NCBI GenBank assembly: GCA_013368325.1
Contig: JAACJK010000220.1
Location: 1-64,000, forward strand
From: Ephemerocybe angulata
Lineage: Eukaryota > Basidiomycota > Agaricomycetes > Agaricales > Psathyrellaceae
Length of the DNA stretch: 64,000 nucleotides
Direction of reading: 5' to 3'
A program made the translations under genes and the position numbers. Every line of letters begins with the position of its first letter. Positions within the stretch are counted from its first letter, which is position 1. Below the pieces are notes generated by a model. That model did not search any database. It was given only the letters and a program-made list of their open reading frames with translations, and was not told the origin of the DNA. Positions 13,760-25,704 of this stretch are shown piece after piece.

Positions 13760-16700
13760 ATGCACCATTCCTCCCAGTCCTCTCGCTCCGCGGGGCCCTC
13801 TTCGATATCCCTCCCTCCGCCCCCGGCCTTCTCGTCCTTCACTCTCCAGGGATATACTCCAGAGGTTCCTCCCTCGACCGTCGTCGAATCCCCAACCATC
13901 GGCTTCAAAACCGCACCCTCCTCGCCCTTTAGCGAGCCCCAGTCCCCCGCTTCGCCCCCAGTGCAGTGGTACACACCCCCGACCACGCCCCAGAACGACC
14001 TCAAGGTACCCCCTGCACAGCACCATGCATCAGTGCAACCGTCGTCAGAGTCCGTGCCCCCGTCTGCCCCGCTGCTCGTGCCCCAGCCGGGCCTAAAGGC
14101 CCCCGGGGAACATGCTGCTTCGGGCGAGCGCTCCGAGGGCGTGGATGACGCTTACCCCAGCATTATTGACCTCGCGTACGACTCTGGCTTCGACGAGGAG
14201 GGCCTGAACACTCTCGAGAAAATATATCTGTATTCCAGGAGTGATTCACACATCCACCGCACTTTCATAGCGCATGCTCTGCCGACGTATCTTGAGCAGG
14301 TATCGCCGCAGGAAGCCGTCGAGTACGTTTTGCCGCTGATACACAATCTCGCCGTGGACGAAGGCCGGTGCTATTTTATATTATGACATGCAGCATCCAC
14401 TGACTGCCCCCCAGAGGAATCGGTCAAGGCTGCGCTTGCGACGGAACTTGTCCCAGTGATATGGTGGTTCTTCTCGGTATGATCCTTGTTTCCACTTTAC
14501 TGTGGGGAGTGGCGTGGTCTAATGAAGTGCAGCACTGTCAACTGATTTCAGATGATCTTGAAGGTCTCGAATCCTATGCATCAACCTCCACTATGGTTAC
14601 AATCTCGGTTCAAGCATTCACGCCAATTTTGGGGACCTTGTTACTAGGGACGAGCGAAAAGATCATCACCCCGGCACGCTTTGCTGTCCTGGATCTGCTC
14701 GCTCGGATGCGCAGGGCTGACGACAGAGAGGCTGGTGTCGTACGCTCGCCATCCTCGGCGGATATTCAGCTAAATCTCGCATTTCTCAGCAACAACTTGG
14801 TGGAGGAGGACGAGGAAACTCCTGCCAGTGTTGGGCTTTTCAAGAGTGAAGAGCGGGCCATGTTTCGGCAAGAGCTACTTCATTCCGTCATCATAGGCAT
14901 GAGCCGGCTGGATTTGGATATGGAATACGAGTCGACCGCAGTCGACAATCCGGAAGACTGGAACTATGCACTACACAGGGAAGACACGAGTATGCCAGCA
15001 GAGAAGCCTTCGACGAACACGAGCCCGTCACGGCCCGACAACCCATACTTCCCCCCCGTGTCGAATTCGCAATCACCGAGCTCCACTCCACCCGTGTCGC
15101 CTCCGTTAGCAGAACAGAAGGCATTACGAAATAATTCACGGAAATCCATATCTCCTCGATCTCCTCCCGCTCACTCGCCGACTACTTCCACGCATTCGCC
15201 TAACACAAGGAGTCCGAAATCAACTTCGCCCAGCTCTGGAAAGTATTCTCCCCCTCCAAGTCCTGGCAATGAATGGCCGCAGGAGAATCCTCGTGTTCCA
15301 AATCGGATGGAGCAAGACCACCACGAAGAGTATGACGAGGCGTACGAGTATTCTGGGAGCGATGCAAGGAAGGCAGCTCTTGGTCGGCTGTCAAGTATGA
15401 GTCTAATGGCTGCAGTGACTGCCACAGGTACGTCTGCACGGTTTTTATATCAGGGAGAACAGCTATAAAAACAGAACATGAAGGATCATTGGAAGAAGAA
15501 TACCAACGCGCGTTCGTCAAGGAGATCGAGCGCGTGGGGCGAGATGCAGCCTACTTTTATGTTAGGCGAGAAGCATCCCTGGCCCTAGGGGCACTGGCGA
15601 AAGTAGTCCCCCAAGAACTCGTCTCGTTTTCCTTGGTAATGCTGTTTCATGACGTAGGGGTGTAGCGACTGATCCCGCAATTTTAGCTGCCCTTGTTCGA
15701 CGCCCTTCGCTGGGATCAAGACTTCCGCGTTCGTCAATCCGCTCTCTTCGCCCTCCCTGCCATCCTCCCAAGATTGTCCCCAAACCAGCGGCGCACTGTC
15801 GCCCTCGAGACGACCATGGCTCTATCCAAGGACCGCTATGGTGCCGTACGCATTGCTGTTCTCGAAACGTTGGGCGAAGTCCTGCATACTTTCCAAAACG
15901 ATCCTGGTGGGCCGCCAAAAGAACTATTGGATCTATTTCTCGGGCGGCCAGAAGACAAGAATGTGCGAGAAGGCTTGCATTGGAGCTGCTACATTGATGG
16001 CCAACCTCAGCCAGCGGAACAGGCTCTGGAGTTCTTCTACACCGATCCGGAGCGGCCGCTAATCTGTGCGTTCAACTTCCCTGCTGTGGCGCTTACTCTC
16101 GGCCCTGCTAGGTGGGCCGAGCTGCGGGAGTATTACTTTGAACTTTCGCAGCACAAGAGTGTGCAAACCAGGAGAACTATGGCTGCTAGTTTGGGAGAGA
16201 TTGCTCGGATTATCGGACAGAATGCTGCGACGACAGACTTACTTCCGCTATGGTGGGACGCCCTGCAACATGACGACGAATCCGTGAGGACGAAGGCTTT
16301 GGAAACGCTGGACTTGTTTTTGCCAGTGCTTGGGCGTCCTGGGAAGACTCTTATTGAGGGGTTACTTACATCATGGGAGGAAGGCAAGTTCCGCGGCTGG
16401 AGAGAGCGGGAGACGGTTATCGGTGCACTCGAGACCTACGTGACACTTCTTGGGCAAGACACCGTTGGAGATCTTGTCAGGAGGCTGATCCTTAAAGGCC
16501 TCGAGGATACTGTGGCTGCCGTCAGGGAGAAAGTCCGTTCTGTGGTGCGTTTTGCCTCGTTCCGGCCGAAACATTGGGTCCTATTAACGCTGTATCCTCA
16601 TAGTTGCCGCAGCTCTGGGAAATGTTGTCACCAGACCCTGGTCTGCGTGTTGGCTTGCAGGCAGACCTCGATTCTCTTGCCTCTGCTTCCATATTCAGGC

Positions 16701-17236
16701 GAAGAATGACGTGGGTGCTCCTGCTCTATTCAATAGCCGTTGACTAACCAGCTTTATATAGGTTCATTGCCTGTACACAGACGCGTGTCCAACATATGGG
16801 TGAAAAGCAGTTGTCCTCCGAGATTGGTGGAATCCTGAAGTCAATTGCTCAACTCGCGAATGACCCAGTCGTTGACGTGCGGATAGCTGTAGCCAGGTTT
16901 TTGGCCTTCCTTTACTGTGGGTTTCCTGTTTGCATCGGTGACTATGGAGCTGATGGTGTTATAGCGACATATGGCACTCGCGCAACGTCCGCAGAGGATT
17001 TTCGAAGTAGCGTCGACGCTCTTTCGTCGGACCCATCTCACGACGTCAAGTCCTTTCTGTTCGAACTGCAGACGAACTCGTCTTCCCCCGTGAGAGGGAC
17101 GGTAGGGCAACGAAGTATCGCTCCTCCAAATCCCAGGCATTCAAAGTCCGAGTTGTTCTCTCGGCCACCTGCATCACCGCTACCTAGCCCAACTCGGGAG
17201 ATCGACTCTCTAACTCGCGTCAAGAAGGCGAGCTGA
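13760..17236 (+). CDS. PPP4R1: PP4R1-like phosphatase regulatory subunit (HEAT repeats)
   Basis: Regulatory subunit of protein phosphatase 4. The N terminus (MHHSSQSSRSAGPSS) is a Ser/Pro-rich disordered tail. HEAT-type helices follow: EGLNTLEKIYLYSRSDSHIH, SPQEAVEYVLPLIHNLAVDE, VKAALATELVPVIWWFF, ISVQAFTPILGTLLLG, PARFAVLDLLARMRR. A long Ser/Pro-rich linker (about 15000-15300) separates them from a second HEAT array: RREASLALGALAKVVPQELV, RQSALFALPAILPRL, YGAVRIAVLETLGEVLHTF, LHWSCYIDGQPQPAEQ, RTMAASLGEIARIIG, VRTKALETLDLFLPVLG. The end is Ser/Pro-rich (SRPPASPLPSPTREIDSLTR). The junction near 14367 (VDE to EESVK) lacks a clear GT donor; a GC donor or base change is possible. The 54-nt intron near 16917 also reads open. 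Confidence 0.82.
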
Positions 17237-17697
17237 CTAGTAGTCGGCTCGCCGTGCGCTCAGGACAGACCTCAGCGCTCGATGGAGATACCACGGTTCC
17301 TGTGTTGCCGTCTGTTGCCTCCTTCTGCCATAGAACTTGTAATTGTGCAACCGTGGCTGAGCACCTACTTCATCGTCTTCTCCGTGGGTGCACGGGTTTG
17401 TTGCATCTACACGGTGTGATATGTATGCGTAGAACAATTAATAGATGGTGACTCTGTGCGCAGGGTAGAACGGGTGCTGTTTTCTAATTATTCGCGAATG
17501 AGCGCCCGACATGTTCTGACTCTCACGGATGCTGAGTTTGAATGATCTGCATTCTACAGGTTGCCTTCTTCCCCTCCCGTCAGCATTGCTGAGCAGCGCC
17601 TTTGCCCTTCCTTTGCCCATTCCGCACCTTTGAAGCCGTCGACCGGTTTCAACTCACATTCTTTACTTACTGGACACCTTATGAGCGTTTGAACAAG
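17237..17697. other. Intergenic, no gene seen
   Basis: About 460 bp, tandem gene spacing, with nothing recognisable on either strand. Confidence 0.5.
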
Positions 17698-19343
17698 ATG
17701 TATTCCTCCCTTCGGTTCTTCCGCTACGCTGTCCTCGGTACGTGTACAGCCAGGGATTCAAGGACTTCCCTGCAGGTGCTTACAACTCTCTCTTACCATA
17801 GGACTCTTTTTGGCCTGCAATGCGATCATTGCTACTGCTGCTATCTGGAACCTAAACCTTCTGCAGAATGCCCTCTTTCTCTGTGAGTGGACTACATATT
17901 GCTATGTGCAAATCTTCTGACCTTGATGTATAGCGTCGTCTCTACCTGTTCGCACTGATGCATTCCTCGTGTTTGTCGGTTGTGCCGGCCTCGCGCTGAT
18001 CTTTCCTATGTTGGTGTTTTAATGGTCTCAGGGAACGCCGCTCACATCAGTTTGCTCTGCACAGTGTGTTCTGCGAGATTGGGCAGAAGCATGTCTTTCT
18101 TGTTTCAGTGTGGTTCGAGTGCATCTGGGTTGGGCTTTTCGCTATCTTCGAGCTTGGTGTGTTCTTCCGTGACATACAAGTAACAGGTCGCTTATACGCT
18201 TAACCCCAGCTGGTGCAGCCTCCGCTTCTGCTGCAGGCGCAGACTACCTGTGCCCAGTGCTTTTCTCAAGTGCGTCGCCCCAAGTCGTGCCACTCATCTC
18301 GTTTCTAACTCTTGGCCTTCCCATAGCCACCCCTTTCGTGGATAGAAGCGCTATCTGCGCGTCAAGCCAGCTGCTTCAGGCCTTTTCCTGGATCTGTGGA
18401 GTGCTTCGTACGTCCTCGTGCCTTCCTTCCATCCCGAAATATCTCCTCATACATCATCATCTATACAGTCCTCAGCTATTTCGTCCTCCTCTTCGTGACG
18501 AGTCTCCTCAGGCGCAACGAGGATAACACGATATGGAGATGTAACGCTGCACGGTTTCCCTGGGAGAGCTCCCAGCAACAGCTCGACACACCAATCGACG
18601 GCCAGCCCCAGGAGAAGAAGCGTATCAGCTTCATAGAGTCGCTAAAGAGGCGTGTTAGCAGCAAGCCACCAACTATTGCGCAGCCTCGGCCACGCAATGC
18701 TGCAGCGGCTGCTATACGCCGGACTATCCTTTCTTACAGGTCTGGTCTAAGCGCTGACTGGGGGATTGAACATTTCCGCCCCGAACAACCAGCGCAGGAT
18801 CTGGAGGCCAGCCAAGAACGGCCTTTGCCCCCTGCGCCCCTCATGCTTGCCTCTGAGCCACCGTCGATGGTCACCAGGGAGGCCACCGCTGTTACGTTTA
18901 GTGGCAGCTCTTTGTACCCGCAACACATGCAAAGCGTCCTTCCGACTCCTTCGCAAGAACGGCAGGCGCGCTCCGCACCACCTCCGCGCGCGCCACAAAC
19001 ACCTCCGCAACCTCCTTCCCCCTCGCCTATCGGTCAATGGCCGAGAGTGAACCCCGTCAGCCCCCTCCCTAAGCGCAAGACGCAGAAGGTACCTCCTTTG
19101 GTGGCTGAATCGCGGTCGAGACAACCTTCTCTCCCCCGCACCAGCCCCGCACGTCCCCATCCCGCGTTTGATTTTGAGTCTCCTACTTCTATCCATCCCT
19201 CATCATCACTTCCCACCGCACCTCCCACTTCCTTTTCTCCTTCCCGGTCGCGGCCGAGTGGACCTCGCCGACCTTCCCTAGAAGAGAGTCGGAACCAAAG
19301 CTACTTGGACTCGTACAGCTCTGAACGGAATCCGAGCTCATGA
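17698..19343 (+). CDS. Four-helix (MARVEL-like) membrane protein A with long Ser/Pro tail
   Basis: Not recognised by name. Spliced from at least six short exons: MYSSLRFFRYAVLG, then GLFLACNAIIATAAIWNL (helix 1); DAFLVFVGCAGLALIFPM (helix 2); KHVFLVSVWFECIWVGLFAI (helix 3); AGAASASAAGADYLCP and further extracellular sequence; SWICGVL and IIIYTVLSYFVLLFVTSLL (helix 4). Four helices with short loops and a small Cys-containing loop before helix 4 resemble MARVEL-domain proteins, which organise membrane subdomains and vesicle cargo. The roughly 260-residue cytoplasmic tail is Arg/Ser/Pro-rich with many SP sites and PPPRAPQTPPQPPSP-type runs that could bind SH3 or WW domains. It is the first of three similar genes; the family assignment rests on topology only. 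Confidence 0.68.
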
Positions 19344-20060
19344 TTCCGACGATTGTGTACTGTGACGCTTTGCCTCTGGCGCTTCGATTTACTGTATCAT
19401 AGTTTTGTGATTCTCGTTGGGCCGGGTCCCCATATTGTCTATGTGGCTTTGGAACGCTTTCGCATTCTCTCCTAATGTTATACCTCCACTTGTATTATTA
19501 CGCACGATACCAGGACTATTGACTGGACTCTCCCTCTGCAAAAGAGGTTTGAAAATAGCGTCGAGACACATCCATGCTTGGCCCTCTCGAGTCTCATGCA
19601 GCTACCTCTGGGCAGAAAGGGGTTGAACGCCCTAATGGGGCTGATTTTGATGATAAGCGCTCCAAGCACTTCCCAGGATGGCCTCCATTGTGCTGGCACT
19701 ACATTTGATTTGTACGTGCTTGTAACCACTCGGGCTCGCTTTGTTTATTGTTCATTGTTCTCTTCAATTCCCCACTGTACCAATGCAACGACATCTATTT
19801 GGCCACCCAGCCACGCGGGATGCTGTTCGAATATATAGGTCCACACCCGTCCGAAGGCCCTTTCCTCCACTCTCCGTTCACAGGTGAACAGAGTAGCTGG
19901 GTTTGCTGCCACCCGTTCCCGTCTCGGTTTTCTGTCTGTCTGTCTGTCTCTTCTCCCTGTTTGCTTTCCCTTCATTTCACGTCTCCTCATCGCCGGCTGC
20001 TCTCTGGTTTGCTTCCGCAATTTCAAAATCCACCATTCCTTTGAACCAACACCAGCCGAT
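19344..20060. other. Intergenic with microsatellite and TATA-like site
   Basis: About 715 bp without a supported gene. It contains a short TCTG tetranucleotide run (19931-19950), pyrimidine tracts and an A/T-rich ATATATA at about 19833, which could serve the next gene. Confidence 0.5.
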
Positions 20061-21355
20061 ATGATGCGAAACGGGTTCCTCCTTGTTCGATGTGTTTTCT
20101 TTGGTGAGTTCGGAAGTGCGGACGACGCGTCGATTGCAACTAACTCTGCATGCTTATAGCGCTCCTTCTACTTTTGACACTCCTCACGATGACATTCGCG
20201 TCGTGGAACATCAACTCGTCGCTGAAGGCTGGGCAGACTGGTACGCTTCTTTGCTTGCTGTCATTCATGGGTCAGGCTAACCCTCGTACCTAGTGGCCAC
20301 TACTTCCGGCCTTATACTCTTTGAATGCTGCGCTTTCTTTATCTTCACGGCTTTGTAAGTTTATGTCATGGATTGCCACTGGTACAACACATCTAATCAT
20401 GTTTGCAGGGCCTTCCTCGAGGTCTTTCGTCCCAAGTCTAACACCGCGCGTATCTCTGTTGAATGTAGCTGGGTTGCCGGGATCTCACTCTTCCAACTCG
20501 GTATGTTGCGTTTGTGCTCCTATTCAGGAGCCCTCTGACTCTTTCGCGACAGGTGCATCTATCAGCGCAACTATCAACGGCTCAGTATTCGCCTGTCGTG
20601 CTTCGTCGGCCGCAGATATATGCGCTTCTGCTTGGCTACTTGTCCCCTCAATGTGGCTGAAGAGTATGATCAGTAAGTGTTCTCTTCGGATAGTAAGGCC
20701 ATATCTGTTCGTGTCGTACTGACTTACTTCCGCATTAGCGTTTGCGTATTTCTTCTCGCTCCTCATCACAGTCTTGGCTCACAGAGAGATATGTGACGAC
20801 ATCTGGAAAGAAACCATCTACACTATGGCTTGGTTCGAATCTGGTATTGATCGTGTTGTTGCTAAGGCCAGAGCAGCCAGACTGGACCGGGATGTAGAGA
20901 AAGGCAAGAGCAGCAGTGATTGGGATGTGGAAAGCGCACAAGAGGAAGACCCATATGGTGGCTACTTTGATGACATCGAGTCGTCCTCCGCAAGGAAGAA
21001 GCAGTTTGCCACACCAGAGACGAACACAGCACCGGCTGCGGCGCCGTGGGCCAACGAGGTTCCTATCAGGCGCGGCAAGGACACTCCTTTCTCCGTTAAC
21101 TCGACCCCGGCCACGATGGCGAAGGCTCTGCCACCAGCACCCAAGAGCAACGCTAGCTCTCGTTTCATTGAGAGGTTCCGCGAATCCCGAATCTTGTCCC
21201 GCTTCGAGCTCCCGTCTCTCTATGGAACCCATTTCATGAATAACGGCAGCACTCCATTCCAACCTCCCACCTCGCCCAATCATGATGTCGATAAACCCAT
21301 ACCCCTTCCCCGCCTCTCCCAGTGGGTTCGAGCTGATGATCACAGCAGGCGTTAA
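20061..21355 (+). CDS. Four-helix (MARVEL-like) membrane protein B with charged tail
   Basis: Not recognised by name. From ATG 20061: MMRNGFLLVRCVFF joined to ALLLLLTLLTMTFASWNIN (helix 1), ATTSGLILFECCAFFIFTAL (helix 2, ending AFLEVFRPK), SVECSWVAGISLFQLGAS (helix 3), a loop with two Cys (VFACRASSAADICASA), and ITFAYFFSLLITVLAHREIC (helix 4). The tail has a helical start (DDIWKETIYTMAWFESG), an acidic segment (EEDPYGGYFDDIESSS), and basic/Pro-rich sequence ending PRLSQWVRADDHSRR. The architecture matches the genes at 17.7 and 23.0 kb though sequence identity by eye is low. Introns are 50-70 nt. It converges on the Hv1-like gene with about 230 bp between stops. Confidence 0.68.
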
Positions 21356-21582
21356 GCCAGTCATCTTTCTGGACATTTTTACGACCCCTCCGATTTCAGC
21401 ATCTTGACGATCTGCATAACTACGAAACACTGTACACTGCACCCATTGGACTTCTTGCCATCGAACACTCCTTGTAACGAATCACTGAACTCTCTGTATT
21501 ATAGATTAGAGTAGACCCTTCATGTAATACATCATAATTTCTTGAAATCCATCCTGTAGGCCGCTGTCCTTTGCGGTTTGGT

Positions 21583-22308
21583 ATATCATTCCTCTGGGGA
21601 AAGGAAGGGATTCAAACGCTTCTGAAGTTGGGATATCTGTTCTTGACAGGCTGCTAGTTGCACTTTGGTCTCCTCGAGTTCCTCCTTATTTCGCTCCAAC
21701 TCTTCGGCTCTCTCTTCGTCCAACTCTCCAGCACCAACAGTGACACCTAATTACGCGTGAAGTCAACCATCAGTACGATCCAGTATTGATTAACATACCT
21801 GTTACAAGTTTGATGATTCTCCACAATCGTAGGATAACCAAAAGAGAGGCAGCTTCAGATTCCTTCCCTCTAAGGACAACTTCAAGCACAAAGGTCGCGA
21901 TTATGACGGCCGCATCGAAGAGATGCAGCCAGGCGTGGGTGATACTAGATCCGAAAGGCCAATACCACCGCACTCCCAATGACCAGATCGTCAAGGGAAT
22001 TTCGACAAGGAAGAGTGATGTTATAGCGAGCGAGATGTGGCTTAGGACTTCGAGCCACGGGGGTGTTTCTGGCTTCTCTCCAGGAGCGTGACAGTCCGGG
22101 CGCACTGCGCTATACCCAAGGTCAATAATCACTAAGGTCGCGTCGATAAAAATCTAAAAGGGTCGGAAATAAGGCCGCTGTTGGATTGGTGCAGGACTCT
22201 GGACTTTGAACGTACAAATGCGATGATGAGCTGGTGGACACGAAGAGACTGTAAGGCGTGTCCAGTCTTCTCCTGGAGCCATCTATATCGTTCGATAAAG
22301 CTTGCCAT
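21583..22308 (-). CDS. Hv1-like voltage-gated proton channel
   Basis: Three exons (22216-22308, 21799-22153, 21583-21746) give 203 residues forming a stand-alone voltage-sensor domain. S1 is IFIDATLVIIDLGYS with acidic residues where Hv channels carry the selectivity Asp. S2: LEVLSHISLAITSLFLVEIP. S3: WLHLFDAAVIIATFVLEVVL with its conserved Asp. S4: LLVILRLWRIIKLVTG, with R-x-x-R-x-x-K spacing very close to the animal RLWRVxRI motif. There is no pore domain. A C-terminal coiled coil follows (ELDEERAEELERNKEELEET, LAACQEQISQLQKRLNP), as in dimeric Hv1. Voltage-gated proton channels have been described in fungi. The expected role is proton efflux at the plasma membrane on depolarisation or cytosolic acidification. 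Confidence 0.88.
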
Positions 22309-23031
22309 GTCGGATGGTAGATACCTTAACTTCTTGGCAGTCCTCCGATTGTTAGCTGAGATGAAGCTCTATCACTGCGTCGTAGCGTCGCGCTCTCCTC
22401 GTGTTATGAGCTCATGGTGTTGTGCAGAGAGGCGCGGTCCATTGAGGCCGGCGTGCCTGGGAAGCCGAAGCGAGCCTGATGGGGATAAGATCGTCTCACA
22501 CCCCGGCCTATACATTTCCCCAATCCATTGCTCAGGCCCAGGTCAATTCTATCGTGTCGATGTACATGGCTTGAAGGAAGTTTCCCCAGTTTCCCGAAGC
22601 TCTGACCAGAGATCCAATCCCTTTTCACCGTTACATTCCAGCATTCGTTCACTCAGACGGGCCTGTTGTTGCTCTTCTTCTCTCAAGCGTATCATTTACT
22701 TTTGCACAGCGAACTGACTTGAATGGCACAGAAGCTAAGCACAACAGACCGTTGTATGATGGGATATGACTACGCTCCTGGCCGTAGTAACCAGTTGCAC
22801 AACCAACCGAATCTGGATGGTCAATAAGAAGATAACGTTCTGGAACAACACAAAGAGCCACACGAGCCCCAGTTCCCTGGCAACCCCTTGCAGTCGTCCC
22901 TTGCCTGCTCCTCTCACCATCGCTGAGGGTGTCCTGGTGGCTCTCTTCTCCTTTCCTCTCCTTTTCGTTCTTTCGTTCTTTCCTCGTTCTTTAATTCATT
23001 TTACTTTCTTTACATATTCTCGTTTGAAACG
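22309..23031. other. Divergent intergenic region
   Basis: About 720 bp between the Hv1-like start and the start of the third four-helix gene, so both promoters lie here. A run of CGTTCTTT-like units (about 22966-22995) precedes the plus-strand start. Open frames present show no domain. Confidence 0.45.
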
Positions 23032-24678
23032 ATGGGCAGAATTGAACACACCTGGGCTGTGTTTCGCCGAACACGAACTGGAATCTTCGGTGGGTGCCAC
23101 ACAACTTCTCGCCTCCCCGTCCCCGATTCTAACACCGGTTTCATCGAACTTACAGCTGTAACGGGCTTCCTCGACCTTGCCTTGGCTATCATAGTCCTAG
23201 TGGCTCTACTAAGTGATTGGGCCGCCCATGATCCCTTGCAAAGTAGGCGCTTGTTGCAAGCGATTGATCACTGTCTTAACAAGAAACTCCAGGGGCGCTA
23301 TCCTCAGTGGTCTTCTTCATCAACCTGTTCTCAACACTCTGTTTCATTCTGCTGTGAGACCAAAAACTTCCCCCCAGAACATGCAGGTGCTAACCGTATG
23401 AGTAGCTGTTTATTGCGGATTCGCCCAATGGTAGACCTTGGTTGTGTATGTTCTCTCTTCGTCTTCCAAATAGGTACGCAGTTCGGCGAAATGCTTTCTA
23501 CCTAATTGACCTGACTATTCAGGAGCTATTGTGGCGTATACCCTTGCTGCTCCCTTTTTGCCTTGTGACGGCAAAGGTAAAGGCCCTTCTGTATTCTTGC
23601 CAACGTATACTAATCTCTTACGTAGGTATAATGATATCCTGCAAGTTTCACCAATCCTTCGTTCTCTACGGGAGCTGTGTCTCCTGTGTTCTATGTGAGT
23701 GATACGCATACCCAATCATCAAGCTCTCTAACTCACTTATCATACCCAGTGTGCCTTTTTCTCTTATTTTTGTTCCCTATTCTTCGTCTTCCCCCTCAGA
23801 ACCCACCAGTGGTGCCCATCCTTTGGCCAGATGAAAAGACTCTGTCGGATAGTGCCTCGTCCTTGACTTATTATTCGTGGGATCGCAACCCGAACAAGAA
23901 GTTCTCGGACACTTCATCATCATGGTCGTACCAGGCGTCAGCACGCAAAGCCAGCCCTCCCCCGAAGCATCTTAGTTTAGCCAGTCACTACTCACAAGCT
24001 TCTGAGCACGCCAGCCCCTACAATTTTTCCCTGCAAGGGCGAACGACGTCACCTCCGAGTCAAAAACCTCTCATGATCAAGAAGCACGGGATATCATCTC
24101 CGAGCCCAAGTCTAACTCGAAGTTTAGCAGCTTCTCCCCAGCGGCCAGCACGACCACTCGACGCTGACTCGTCCAAGACCGTTGATGGTATGGCCTACCT
24201 TCGCCCATACAGCCCACCACCAATGGATCGCAAAGTACAGAAAGCGCCAATCCGGGGGTCCGTAACCTCCATGGGCTCTCAGGATACGGGCTACGCTGCA
24301 TCCTGGCTGATGGAACCACCACGGGCCAAGCTCTCGTCGCCAAAGCAGTCAACAGGTTCAATGCCGGAGCCAGTTCTTAGACCAAGCCCTTCGCCAGCGT
24401 TGTCAAGCAGGCGCTTGCCAAAGGCTGAACTTATCAAGGCCAAGCTTGCAGCCCCAAAGAAACAAAAGCCCATGATGCTTTCGATTGACCCCTTCAGGGA
24501 TCCGGACAGCGTGACATTGTCGGACGTGCCTCGATCCCCGTCACTAATCGCGACTTCGCCCCACTCCCCGTTTCCACCTACTCCTCACTCCGGAATGCTG
24601 CCCAAACATCCCCGGCTGACAATGCACATGCGCGAAGTTTCCCTGGCTCAGTCACCCTCCAACTCTCCCCGCATGTAA
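23032..24678 (+). CDS. Four-helix (MARVEL-like) membrane protein C with long Ser/Pro tail
   Basis: Not recognised by name. Starts MGRIEHTWAVFRRTRTGIF; introns of about 40-70 nt join it to TGFLDLALAIIVLVALLSDW (helix 1), PGALSSVVFFINLFSTLCF (helix 2), a less certain exon near 23400-23460, GAIVAYTLAAPFLPC, a Cys-rich loop (MISCKFHQSFVLYGSCVSCV) and a last helix (CLFLLFLFPILRL). The tail of nearly 300 residues is Ser/Pro-rich and basic with SP sites throughout (SPSPSLTRSLAASPQRPARP, SPHSPFPPTPHSG). Exon 3 and part of the third helix are not firmly placed. The topology and tail style match the genes at 17.7 and 20.1 kb. Divergent from the Hv1-like gene. Confidence 0.62.
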
Positions 24679-24933
24679 GTACGGACTCATCAGCCCCGGC
24701 GGACTGCACATAGTAACGAAGCCCAACGAAGTAGATAATTCGGACTTTTAGTGGCACCTTTATGACAGGATTTACGATATCTTCCCCGTACTGTACCGTA
24801 TATCTTTCCCCTTGTCAATTCGATTGCACACAGCGAGTCGGCGACGCGAGCTTGGTCGGCAGTGCCGAGCGAGTGACGTCACCCTCAGGCTGTATATCTG
24901 GGGCGCACGGTCGTCACACTTGCATCCACAACC

Positions 24934-25704
24934 ATGCTCTCCCCACTACAAGCGTCAGCCCGATCTGTCTTCCTCCCCCGCCTCGCTGGCGTGTGTAGGT
25001 CCACCCCGCAGCTTAATGCCAATGTCATCAGCCGTGTAGGCATCCGCCAAAGTCATGCTGGGACATGGGCGGCGCAACCTGCAAGACAACTAAAGAAGCC
25101 TGTGTCGGGCGTGTTCACGTCGGTTTCCATCGCAACACTGGGACTTGGCCTGGCTTTCTCAAGCCAGCCCACAATAAAATGCGATTGTGAGTGGGATACA
25201 CGACATGTACGACATCGAATGTACTCACTGTGACTGCATAGCTATCTCCGGAGCTGCCCCTACTTCGCCATTGTCCCCCAAACCGACTCCGAGATCCGAG
25301 TTGCCACCACCCCCTACATCTAGCATCTCTCTCTATGAGCTTGGGTTCGGAACCGTCGCAGGCTTCTGTGCGGGCGTGTTTACGAAGAAAGGGCTCAAGG
25401 CGGCTGCGTGGTTTTTGGGTGGTATCTTTGTGTTGCTCCAGGTATGCATCCTCTCTATACGTAAGCGAGCAAACCCTGAATTAAAGCCTTGAAGTATCTG
25501 GGATCACAGTCGTTAGTTCGCGTCGACTGGAGAAATGTAGCGTCTCGCTTCGAAAGCCGTTTCCACACAGTCGATGCAACAGGCGCAAGCAGGCCACCCA
25601 CCGTCGGAAGTGTCTGGACCAAGCTCATCAATTTCCTGACCGCAGACTTCCAGCCTCGAGCCTCTTTCCTAGCTGGATTCGCCCTTGGACTCAGACTTGG
25701 TTAG
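24934..25704 (+). CDS. FUN14-family mitochondrial membrane protein
   Basis: The N terminus (MLSPLQASARSVFLPRLAGV) is basic and Ser/Arg-rich, consistent with mitochondrial targeting. After a Pro-rich linker the FUN14 core begins: ELGFGTVAGFCAGVFTKKGL, AAAWFLGGIFVLLQYLG, then SLVRVDWRNVASRFESRF and the C-terminal hydrophobic ASFLAGFALGLRLG-stop. FUN14 proteins are small outer-membrane proteins; animal FUNDC1 acts in mitophagy and ER-mitochondria contacts, and the fungal role is less defined. Introns at about 25188 and 25443 are in frame (joining CD to SISG and LLQ to YLG). A neighbour of NOP2 only by position. Confidence 0.82.

Noticed and set aside
19931..19950. TCTG tetranucleotide repeat
   Set aside because: Short simple-sequence tract in an intergenic region; no sign of function.
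22966..22995. CGTTCTTT-like tandem units before the third four-helix gene
   Set aside because: Pyrimidine-rich leader typical of fungal promoters; not a distinct repeat family.
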